Below are positions 43,738 to 51,186 of a DNA stretch of 53,560 bases, piece by piece (the stretch's first letter is position 1; each line of letters opens with the position of its first letter). The stretch is taken from positions 1-53,560 of the forward strand of contig JAUSOT010000122.1 of NCBI GenBank assembly GCA_030656075.1, written 5' to 3'. Made by a program: the position numbers and the translations under genes. This stretch comes from Candidatus Cloacimonadales bacterium (GTDB lineage Bacteria > Cloacimonadota > Cloacimonadia > Cloacimonadales > TCS61). The notes under the pieces are model-generated. The model saw only the letters and a program-made list of their open reading frames with translations, did no database searches and had not been told where the DNA came from.

Positions 43738-44060
43738 AATGAAAACCTTGAAAACGGCTTCTTTCAGAGCAATTCTTTCATGTCAGCCTTTTCAAAGGTT
43801 TGAAGAACTTGTTCCAATACTCAGCCTATCAGGGCGTAGTATGGCGATGACTGGAGTGCAATCCCCGCTCTGCGGGAAAATTATCGTCTCATGTCCGCAG
43901 GAGCGGAGAAACTGCATTCCAACGAAGATCGTTGGAACGAGAGTAACTCTCCAATCACTGCGTGGAGTATTCAAATGTCTCCGCAGTGAGGAGAGAATTT
44001 AAAAAATTATGTTGGAAAATAGCAATACTCTAATCTGTAAATTTTAAAAGGTATTATCTT
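43738..44060. repeat. Intergenic region with repeat-family copies
   Basis: The stretch 43741-43805 has AACCTTGAAAACGGCTTCTT and CCTTTTCAAAGGTTTG, a copy of the 40152 element family. CTCTGCGGG, CCGCAGGAGCGGAG and TTCCAACGAAGATCGTTGGAA (about 43918-43938) are short palindromes. No gene is seen. AAAAGG near 44046 may serve the next start. Confidence 0.5.
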
Positions 44061-45098
44061 ATGAATGATATTTCAGTTAAAGAAGATTTTTTCAATTCAG
44101 TTGTAAAATTGATCGAACAGGCAAAGAAAAACGTTGCTGTTGCCATCAACCAGGAAATGATCTTTCTATATTGGAATATAGGAAAATCCATAAAAGAAGA
44201 AATCATAAAATCAGACCGGGCGGAATATGGAAAACAGGTAGTGAATTCATTGAGTGCACATTTAACAGATCGATATGGAAGAGGCTATTCTACATCGAAT
44301 TTGTGGTATATGATCCAACTTTACGAGAATTACCAAACAGTCCAATCACTGATTGGAGAATTCGAAGGACTCACATGGACACACATAATTCAGCTATTAC
44401 CCATAAAAGAAGAACTCAAACGAAAATTCTATGCAACCTTTTGTTTAAAAGAACGATGGAGCACACGAATTCTACAAAATAGAATTGGCAGTTTGCTTTA
44501 TGAAAGAACTGCTCTTTCCAAACTTCCCGAAAAAACAATTGAGAATCAACTAAAAGAACTGAAAGAAGAAGACAAGATGACATCAGATCTGGTTTTCAGA
44601 GACCCTTATGTTTTGGATTTCTTGCAGCTTTCAGATTCGTATAGTGAGAAAGATCTTGAATCTGCAATTCTGAACGCTCTGCAAAAATTCATTCTCGAGT
44701 TTGGCAAAGATTTCTATTTTGTGGAAAGGCAAAAGAGAATTACTCTCGATGCTATCGATTTTTATATGGATTTGGTTTTTTATCATCGCAGGTTGAAGTG
44801 TTTTATTGTGATAGAGTTGAAACTCGATAAATTCCGACCTGAATACAAAGGGCAGATGGAACTATATCTGAAGTATCTGAAAAAATATGAAAAACTGGAT
44901 GATGAAAATCCTCCTATCGGTTTGATCTTATGTTCGGAAAAAGGCCAAGAGCAAATGGAATTGATGTTCTTGCAGGATGATCGGATCAAAGTTGCTGAGT
45001 ATATAACTGAATTACCACCTAAAGAACTATTTTTGGAAAAACTGCATGAAGCTATTCAGATTGCACAAGTGCAGATGAAGAAAAATGAAGATGAATAA
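44061..45098 (+). CDS. YhcG/DUF1016-family PD-(D/E)xK nuclease (345 aa)
   Basis: A member of the DUF1016 (YhcG) family. The N-terminal domain includes FLYWNIGKSIKEE, RYGRGYSTSNLWYMIQLYE and TWTHIIQLLPIK, and the C-terminal PD-(D/E)xK nuclease-like domain has LEFGKDFYFVERQKRI, then D at about 237 in IDFYMDLVFYH and the VIELK motif near 251-255. Family members are linked to defence or DNA repair and often sit near restriction-modification genes. Here it interrupts the leucine-catabolism series, between the HdrD-like gene and mccB. A second member, clearly diverged, occurs at 49069. Function in this organism is unknown. Confidence 0.88.
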   Translation: MNDISVKEDFFNSVVKLIEQAKKNVAVAINQEMIFLYWNIGKSIKEEIIKSDRAEYGKQVVNSLSAHLTDRYGRGYSTSNLWYMIQLYENYQTVQSLIGEFEGLTWTHIIQLLPIKEELKRKFYATFCLKERWSTRILQNRIGSLLYERTALSKLPEKTIENQLKELKEEDKMTSDLVFRDPYVLDFLQLSDSYSEKDLESAILNALQKFILEFGKDFYFVERQKRITLDAIDFYMDLVFYHRRLKCFIVIELKLDKFRPEYKGQMELYLKYLKKYEKLDDENPPIGLILCSEKGQEQMELMFLQDDRIKVAEYITELPPKELFLEKLHEAIQIAQVQMKKNEDE

Positions 45099-45119
45099 CT
45101 AGCAATAAAGGATGTAATC

Positions 45120-46730
45120 TTGTATAAACTAGAATCGAAAATCGATCCAAACTCTCCGGAATTCACAGCCAATAAAAAAGAATTCCTGAAACTATTGGAT
45201 AAGACCAACGCCATCCTGCAGGAAGTGAAAAAAGGCGGCAGCGAAAGAGCCAGGAAAAAGCATCTGGAAAGAGGAAAGCTTTTAGCACGAGAGAGAATCG
45301 ATCTTCTGATCGATCCAAACACTCCCTTTCTGGAACTTTCCCCCATGGCTGCCTATGATCAATACGATAATCAGTTTCCATCTGCAGGAATTGTGACAGG
45401 AATCGGTGTGATTCATGGCAAAGAAACGGTGATCATTGCCAATGATGCCACCGTGAAAGGCGGAACTTATACAAAGGAAACCATCAAAAAGCATGTTCGG
45501 GCTCAGGAAGTTGCCATGGAAAATGGACTGCCCTGCGTTTATCTGGTCGATTCAGGCGGAGCATTCCTGCCGGATCAAGCCAGGATATTTCCGGATAAAT
45601 ATCATTTCGGCAGGTTTTTCTTCAACCAGGCCAGACTCTCTGCCGCTGGCTTACCGCAAATTGCCATCGTGATGGGAAGCTGCACAGCTGGAGGTGCTTA
45701 CGTTCCTGCCATGGCTGATGAGACTATTATCGTAAGAAACCAGGGAACTATCTTTATTGGCGGTCCACCGCTGGTGAAAGCTGCAACAGGTGAAGATGTT
45801 TCTGCCGAAGAACTCGGTGGCGGAGAAGTTCATACCACCATTTCCGGTGTGGCAGATCACTTGGCGGAAAATGATGCACATGCCTTGCAGATTTGCCGGA
45901 ATATTTTTGAATCTTTGGAAATTAAAGATAAGCAGCAATTAGATATATCACCCATCGAAGAACCGCTTTATGATGCAGAAGAACTTTATGGCATTGCTCC
46001 CGTTGATCTGAAGAAACCGGTAGATTCGAAAGAGGTTATCGCCCGCATTGTGGATGGAAGCAAATTTCACGAATTCAAAGCCAGATATGCTCCCACGATC
46101 GTTACCGGATTTGCCAAAATTATGGGATTTCCGGTCGGAATCATCGCCAATAACGGTGTGCTGTTTTCCGAAACATCTTTGAAAGGAGCGCATTTTATTG
46201 AACTCTGCACTTCCAGGAAAATCCCGATTTTATTTCTGCAAAACATTACCGGCTTTATTGTTGGAAAAGAATATGAAAGAGGTGGAATTGCCCGCGATGG
46301 AGCAAAACTGGTTCATGCTGTTGCCAATGCGGATGTTCCCAAACTTACTGTGATAATCGGCGGTTCGTTTGGTGCGGGAAATTATGCTATGGCCGGTAGA
46401 GCTTACGATCCCAGATTTCTGTTCATGTGGCCGAATGCCAAAATTTCCGTAATGGGTGGTGAGCAAGCAGCCAATGTGCTGCTCACAGTGAAACAGGAAC
46501 AGTTAAAATTCCGTGGTTTACCGGAAATGAATGATGATGAAGCCAGGAAATTCATGCAGCCGATTTTGGATAAATATGAAGAGGAAGGCAGCGCCTTCTA
46601 CAGCACTTCCCGCATGTGGGACGATGGCATCATAGATCCGGTAGATACGCGCAAGATCATCGGTATGGCTGTTGCCATTTCGTTGAATAAAAAATATCCT
46701 GATCAGAAAAACGGTGTGTTTAGGATGTAG
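45120..46730 (+). CDS. mccB: 3-methylcrotonyl-CoA carboxylase beta (carboxyltransferase) subunit (536 aa)
   Basis: The carboxyltransferase half of an acyl-CoA carboxylase. It transfers CO2 from biotin to 3-methylcrotonyl-CoA in leucine breakdown. Motifs close to MCC-beta include [49 protein letters not shown] and [17 protein letters not shown], and [20 protein letters not shown] toward the C-terminus. Propionyl-CoA carboxylases differ in these loops. Length fits MCC-beta. The likely start is TTG at 45120, about eight bases after AAAGGA. The alpha subunit gene is separated by more than 4 kb of accessory genes plus the hydratase. Substrate is inferred from these motifs and from the neighbouring hydratase. 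Confidence 0.9.
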   Translation: MYKLESKIDPNSPEFTANKKEFLKLLDKTNAILQEVKKGGSERARKKHLERGKLLARERIDLLIDPNTPFLELSPMAAYDQYDNQFPSAGIVTGIGVIHGKETVIIANDATVKGGTYTKETIKKHVRAQEVAMENGLPCVYLVDSGGAFLPDQARIFPDKYHFGRFFFNQARLSAAGLPQIAIVMGSCTAGGAYVPAMADETIIVRNQGTIFIGGPPLVKAATGEDVSAEELGGGEVHTTISGVADHLAENDAHALQICRNIFESLEIKDKQQLDISPIEEPLYDAEELYGIAPVDLKKPVDSKEVIARIVDGSKFHEFKARYAPTIVTGFAKIMGFPVGIIANNGVLFSETSLKGAHFIELCTSRKIPILFLQNITGFIVGKEYERGGIARDGAKLVHAVANADVPKLTVIIGGSFGAGNYAMAGRAYDPRFLFMWPNAKISVMGGEQAANVLLTVKQEQLKFRGLPEMNDDEARKFMQPILDKYEEEGSAFYSTSRMWDDGIIDPVDTRKIIGMAVAISLNKKYPDQKNGVFRM

Positions 46731-46808
46731 AAAATGAAGAAAATGAAAAATTATAAAGCATCGAAATCGATGTCATTAATAATAGTAATTCAAAAGGATT
46801 AATGCAAG

Positions 46809-47489
46809 GTGAATAAGTTACATATGATAAACTCTTATGAAGAACATCCATATCCAAGTTTTTACAATAATGATATAGAATACTTGATAATTGGATCATT
46901 CCCACCAATCAAGTTAACCTCCAAAATAATAGGTAATGATGAATTAGGAAGATTATATAGTGCCTTCACAAGATGTTTTAATAAAAATACAGATATCGAT
47001 TTCTACTATGGGAGCGAAGACAATTATTTCTGGCCATTGCTAAGAAAAATCTACAATAAAGAGCTATCTAATCCTAAAGAAATAAAGGATTTTCTTAAAA
47101 AAATGAAATTTGGAATAACTGATCTTTTCGAAAAATGTAGAAGAAAAATAATTAAAGGTAAAATTGATTCTTCCGATAAAAGACTTATTGATCAGGACAT
47201 CAGAAAAATAAATGATATATTTAAGGCGTGTACTAAACTGAAAACGATTTACTTTACGAGCAAGTGGGTATTTATACAATTCAAAAAGAATCATCAGAAT
47301 GATTTTAATTATAACTTTGAAATATTAGAATCACCTTCAAAATCTTATAATAGATATATTGGTAGAATACCTGAGTATAAAAGACGAAAACATGAATATC
47401 CGAATTATAATACATGTCAGTACAGATTAGAAAAATATCGTGAGAAACTTCCGTTTATTGAAGCACAATCGGGACAAAATAATTGTTAA
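46809..47489 (+). CDS. Uracil-DNA-glycosylase-superfamily protein (226 aa)
   Basis: A probable member of the UDG superfamily. EYLIIGSFPP (about 24-33) followed by FYYGSEDNYFWPLL (about 64-77) matches the GxxPs...YYxxxxNxFW pattern of motif A in G:T/U mismatch and UDG-like families, and ILESPSKSYNRY (about 173-184) resembles the second motif (PSPS.xNR). The protein is basic and AT-rich in codon use, unlike the metabolic neighbours, which suggests acquisition. The start may be GTG 46809 or ATG 46824. It lies just upstream of a crotonase 5' fragment. Substrate and activity are unknown; glycosylase activity is not assured. Confidence 0.65.
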   Translation: MNKLHMINSYEEHPYPSFYNNDIEYLIIGSFPPIKLTSKIIGNDELGRLYSAFTRCFNKNTDIDFYYGSEDNYFWPLLRKIYNKELSNPKEIKDFLKKMKFGITDLFEKCRRKIIKGKIDSSDKRLIDQDIRKINDIFKACTKLKTIYFTSKWVFIQFKKNHQNDFNYNFEILESPSKSYNRYIGRIPEYKRRKHEYPNYNTCQYRLEKYREKLPFIEAQSGQNNC

Positions 47490-47507
47490 TGAAAAGGACT
47501 ATAAATA

Positions 47508-47669
47508 ATGAACTACCAAACCTTAGAAATCGGAATCATGAATCAAGTGGGAACAGTTTTTTTTAACCGTCAGAATGATTTGGATAACCAAATTCTGCGA
47601 CAGCTTGTCGCAGAATTGCAAGTGATTATTTGGAAAAAGGATGAACGAGTGTTATCATTAGCTACATGA
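47508..47669 (+). pseudogene. Truncated 5' end of an enoyl-CoA hydratase gene, copy 1
   Basis: A 53-codon reading frame beginning MNYQTLEIGIMNQVGTVFFN. It matches the start of the intact hydratase at 50171 in 19 of the first 22 residues. After that it diverges to NDLDNQILRQLVAELQVII, which still resembles a crotonase first helix, and stops. The continuation is shared with copy 2 but not with the intact gene, so both remnants derive from a different crotonase paralogue. AAAAGGA lies upstream, so a short peptide could still be made. It lacks all catalytic parts. Confidence 0.8.
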
Positions 47670-47701
47670 TTTGATACTTTGTTGTAAAATAGGAGTAAAC
47701 T

Positions 47702-48472
47702 ATGGAGATTATTTTAATAATTTTTATATTAAGTTTGATCGTTCATTTAATTGCAAGACATAAACGAATAGAGTTGGAAAAAAAAATAAATGAAGAAAGA
47801 AATAATGATAATCAGATTTCAACAGGTTTAAAGAACTCTAGTAATGTTGGTTTATGTGCAAAGTGTAATCAGAGATTAAGGAACTTTGAAATACAATTAT
47901 CTACAAAATATTGCTCTAAATGTTTACTTCTTGATTTTGAATTAATTAGAGATTGTGAGAAAGTAGTTTTTGTGCAGCAAGCAAGTTATAGAGGGGGTCT
48001 TAAAGGATATCCCAATTTATCAAAAAAAAGTGGTTTTGCATTTGTGCTAAATAAATCATTTTGTTATTATGATTCCGATTTTAATTGCAAAATTGATTAC
48101 GAAAACATTTTAAAAATTGAGTTACATAAGTTTCAACCAAGTGGTTTAAGATCATTTCTTGCTTCAGGTTCTGTCGGCAGACAACTTCAAGAAGTTAAGA
48201 ATAATATAGCTTTTTATTTAGTCGATGATGATGGTGACGAGAGAATAGTTAAGTTCCAAATTCATGGGGCATTAACGATTTTTGGTGAAGGAATAAAAGC
48301 GACAGAATTTTTAAATCATTTATTAGATTTTAAAAATCAATTCAAAATAGTTGAAAATAAAAATTATGATCCAAAAGAATCATTGAAAAAATTATTGGAA
48401 CTAAAACAATTAGGCCTCATAAGTGATGAAGATTACAATAAAAAAAAGAACCAAATATTGAATAATATGTAA
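47702..48472 (+). CDS. Membrane-anchored zinc-ribbon and SHOCT-domain protein (256 aa)
   Basis: An unrecognised protein with three visible parts. An N-terminal hydrophobic segment (about 2-18) likely anchors it. A zinc-ribbon-like CAKC...CSKC pair follows (about 52-75). The middle part, about residues 85-215, resembles a PH-like beta domain (GFAFVLNKSFCYYD, IVKFQIHGAL). The end is a SHOCT-type short helical domain, SLKKLLELKQLGLISDEDYN. SHOCT domains are usually oligomerisation tails. AT-rich codon use differs from the metabolic genes. It lies between two hydratase 5' remnants with the next small gene. Function is unknown. The ATG has AGGAG nine bases upstream. Confidence 0.72.
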   Translation: MEIILIIFILSLIVHLIARHKRIELEKKINEERNNDNQISTGLKNSSNVGLCAKCNQRLRNFEIQLSTKYCSKCLLLDFELIRDCEKVVFVQQASYRGGLKGYPNLSKKSGFAFVLNKSFCYYDSDFNCKIDYENILKIELHKFQPSGLRSFLASGSVGRQLQEVKNNIAFYLVDDDGDERIVKFQIHGALTIFGEGIKATEFLNHLLDFKNQFKIVENKNYDPKESLKKLLELKQLGLISDEDYNKKKNQILNNM

Positions 48473-48485
48473 CAAGGGGTAAATT

Positions 48486-48920
48486 ATGGGGAAACATGAA
48501 AACTATGGAAAGAAAATTTTATCTTTAGCTGCTGGTATTGATTATCGAAATGAAGGAGAATGCATAAAAGTTTATTATGGAACCTGTAATTATGCAAGAA
48601 TTGATGGTACAATAGCAGACGAAATAGCTGTTGAGATAGAATCACGTACATCTAAACAAGTAAGAGGTGCGTTAATAGATTTGCTCTTTCATAAGTTTAA
48701 AAGAAAATTATTATTAATTCTACCTGTTCATATGAATAATCCGGATATTACTGCAGAGCAATGCAGATTTATTTTAAGTAAATTTCTTGATGAGAAGAAT
48801 TATGAAGTTGTAGTACTTAAGGGTCATGGTAATCATGATAAAACTGATTCAGATAAAAAAATAGTTGTCAAAGCTTTAAAGAAGCTTGGATATTATAATA
48901 GTAAGAAGGAAATAATGTAA
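48486..48920 (+). CDS. Small protein with PD-(D/E)xK-like pattern (144 aa)
   Basis: Not a family I can name. RIDGTIADEIAVEIESR (about 39-55), followed by KQVRGALIDLLFH and KLLLILPVHM, resembles the core of a restriction-endonuclease-like fold: Asp, then Glu-x-Glu in a strand, a helix, and a hydrophobic strand. Restriction-linked small proteins often show this order. It starts 13 bases after the SHOCT gene stop, with AAGGGG upstream, so the two form a pair. Its stop codon overlaps the start codon of crotonase remnant copy 2 (TAATG). Codon use is AT-rich. Nuclease activity is a hypothesis. Confidence 0.62.
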   Translation: MGKHENYGKKILSLAAGIDYRNEGECIKVYYGTCNYARIDGTIADEIAVEIESRTSKQVRGALIDLLFHKFKRKLLLILPVHMNNPDITAEQCRFILSKFLDEKNYEVVVLKGHGNHDKTDSDKKIVVKALKKLGYYNSKKEIM

Positions 48921-49042
48921 TGAACTATCATACATTAGAAATTGAAATCAAAGACCAGGTTGGTACGGTTTTTTTTAACCGTCAGAATGATTTGGATAAC
49001 CAAATTCTGCAACAGCTTGTTGCAGAAAGTACAATGAATTAA
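48920..49042 (+). pseudogene. Truncated 5' end of an enoyl-CoA hydratase gene, copy 2
   Basis: A 40-codon frame. Its first 22 residues differ from the intact hydratase at 50171 at a single position (His for Gln at 4), while the DNA differs at 10 of 68 positions by my count, nearly all synonymous. It then follows the copy 1 continuation NDLDNQILQQLVAE and stops at ESTMN. The frame overlaps the preceding stop by one base. It is a remnant of a once-functional paralogue, or a duplicated insertion boundary. Confidence 0.82.
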
Positions 49043-49068
49043 TTAGGTTATGACCTCAAGATTAATTA

Positions 49069-50109
49069 ATGATTATGGAAGATAAGATAATTAAGAATAG
49101 CGATTATACTCAATGGATAAATAGTATAAAATCTGCAATAACACAAGCACAGATAAAAGCTTCCATATATGTTAATTCGAGTTTGATTGAACTTTATTGG
49201 CATCTTGGAAAGGAGATTGTACAAAAGCAAAGTCAATTTAAATGGGGAAGCTCAATAATAGATGAATTATCAAAAGAATTACATAATGATTTTTCAGAAA
49301 TCCAAGGCTTTTCCAGACGAAACCTTTATGCAATAAGGCAGTGGTATCTGTTTTATTCACAACAATTTGAAAAAGTGCCACAGGTTGTGGCACAAATTCC
49401 CTGGGGTCACAACAGAATGATTGTGTCGAAGATTAAAGACATTAATGAAGCGCTGTTTTATTCAAAATCAACTATACAAAATGGTTGGTCCAGAAACGTG
49501 TTAAATCTTCAAATCGAAAATAATTTGTATGAAAGAAGCGGTAAAGCTTTGACAAATTTTGCAAAGACGCTTCCAAAACCTCATTCCGATCTTGCTCAAG
49601 AAACATTAAAAGACCCATATAATTTTGATTTTCTAGAAATTGGTAAAGATGCTCAAGAAAGAGAAATTGAAAAAGAGTTAACAAAACGGATCACTAATTT
49701 CTTGTTAGAATTAGGAAAAGGCTTTGCCTTTATTGGCCGACAGGTTAAGATCGAAATCAGTAACACAGACTATTTCATTGATTTACTATTTTATCATCTT
49801 GATCTAAGATGTTATGTTGTTATCGAATTGAAAGCAGGAAAGTTTAAACCTGAATATGCCGGCAAATTAAATTTTTATCTTTCAGCAGTTGATAGTCAAA
49901 AAAAAGAAAAATCTGATAATCCAAGCATCGGATTGATATTGTGCAAAGAAAAAGATAAAATTGAAGCTGAGTATTCTTTACGTGATATCAATAAACCTAT
50001 TGGGATTAGTAATTACATTTTGACGAATTCAATCTCCGAAAATATACAAACAAAACTACCTACAATAGAGGAATTGGAAAGTGAATTATCTAAATATATT
50101 AATGAATGA
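49069..50109 (+). CDS. YhcG/DUF1016-family PD-(D/E)xK nuclease, second copy (346 aa)
   Basis: A second DUF1016 protein, of the same length as that at 44061 but far from identical. N-terminal motifs include LIELYWHLGKEIVQKQ, GWGSS-like GSSIIDELSKEL, GFSRRNLYAIRQWY and QIPWGHNRMIVSKI. The nuclease-like domain has LGKGFAFIGRQVKI, the Asp in YFIDLLFYH and VIELK at about 251-255, with KFKPEYAGKLNFYL. The GHN and IELK motifs are closer to classical YhcG than those of the first copy. It sits between crotonase remnant copy 2 and the intact hydratase. The start may be ATG 49069 or 49075. A role in DNA defence or repair is inferred from the family only. Confidence 0.9.
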   Translation: MIMEDKIIKNSDYTQWINSIKSAITQAQIKASIYVNSSLIELYWHLGKEIVQKQSQFKWGSSIIDELSKELHNDFSEIQGFSRRNLYAIRQWYLFYSQQFEKVPQVVAQIPWGHNRMIVSKIKDINEALFYSKSTIQNGWSRNVLNLQIENNLYERSGKALTNFAKTLPKPHSDLAQETLKDPYNFDFLEIGKDAQEREIEKELTKRITNFLLELGKGFAFIGRQVKIEISNTDYFIDLLFYHLDLRCYVVIELKAGKFKPEYAGKLNFYLSAVDSQKKEKSDNPSIGLILCKEKDKIEAEYSLRDINKPIGISNYILTNSISENIQTKLPTIEELESELSKYINE

Positions 50110-50170
50110 TAAACTAATTGAAACTCCAATTACCGGTTATAAAAATTAGTTGAATAAAGGGAAAAATATC

Positions 50171-50962
50171 ATGAACTACCAAACTCTCGAAATTGAAATC
50201 AAAGACCAGGTTGGCACAGTTTTCTTCAACCGGCAGAAAGTACACAACGCTTTCAATGAAGTGATGATCTCGGAGCTGATAAAAGCTGTGGAAGAATTGA
50301 ATCATAATGATGAAGTGAGGATAATTGTGCTGCGAGGAAGAGGAAAGTCTTTCTGTGCCGGAGCTGATCTGAACTGGATGCGGGATGTGGCAAAATATTC
50401 CTATGAAGAAAACTACAAAGAATCACTGCAGCTTTCCAAATGCTTTTATGCGATCTATACCTCAGCAAAACCGACAATAGCCATAGTACACGGTGCTGCG
50501 ATTGGTGGAGCGAACGGCATCCTGGCAGCTTGTGACCTGGCTTATTGTGATAACGACACAACTTTCTCATTAAGCGAAGTGAAGATCGGCATAATTCCTG
50601 CCTGCATTTCACCGTATGTAACCAAAAGAGTTGGCGAATATGGTTCAAAAGAATTAATGCTGACCGGCAAAAGATTCAAAGGACCGGAAGCGGAAAAACA
50701 CAAACTGGTGAATAAATCTCTCAGTTCGGAAGAACTCGATGAATATGTGGATGGTGTGATTGCACTCCTGAAAACCAGTGGCCCGAAAGCTATGACCATG
50801 TGCAAAGAACTTCTGTTTAATATTTCGAACAAATTGAGTCTGGATGAAGCTTTGGAATACACAGCAAAGATGATCGCTGACATTAGAGCGTCGGAAGAAG
50901 GACAGGAGGGAATGGCAGCTTTCCTGGAAAAACGAAAACCAAATTGGGTGAAAGACAAATAA
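50171..50962 (+). CDS. liuC: Methylglutaconyl-CoA hydratase-type enoyl-CoA hydratase (263 aa)
   Basis: A crotonase-fold enzyme, most likely hydrating 3-methylglutaconyl-CoA to HMG-CoA in leucine degradation. The oxyanion-hole motifs are GKSFCAGADLNWM and HGAAIGGANGILAACD. The first catalytic Glu of ordinary enoyl-CoA hydratases (GGGCELA) is Gly here, while the second is kept in LSEVKIGIIP. The following ACISPYV is characteristic of the LiuC/AUH group, which fits the adjacent mcc genes. ATG 50171 with AAAGGG upstream is preferred over an earlier GTG/TTG-type start. The 5' end has two truncated relatives upstream at 47508 and 48920. Confidence 0.87.
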   Translation: MNYQTLEIEIKDQVGTVFFNRQKVHNAFNEVMISELIKAVEELNHNDEVRIIVLRGRGKSFCAGADLNWMRDVAKYSYEENYKESLQLSKCFYAIYTSAKPTIAIVHGAAIGGANGILAACDLAYCDNDTTFSLSEVKIGIIPACISPYVTKRVGEYGSKELMLTGKRFKGPEAEKHKLVNKSLSSEELDEYVDGVIALLKTSGPKAMTMCKELLFNISNKLSLDEALEYTAKMIADIRASEEGQEGMAAFLEKRKPNWVKDK

Positions 50963-51186
50963 TGTGTATTCCTTATTGCTCCCCTGTTAAGGGGAGATAC
51001 GGCTTTAGTCGGAGAGGGGTTTTGTAAGATTCATGATTAATTTTAAGATTTTTAACAACCCACCTTTAATTCCCCCTTATGGAAAAGGTTGAAGAGAAGT
51101 GATCGTTTTCCAAAAGAAGAGCTATGGTAAAATCGGAAAGCCGACACGTAAGGGGGAGAATATGGAAAAAGGATGTTTATAATTAT

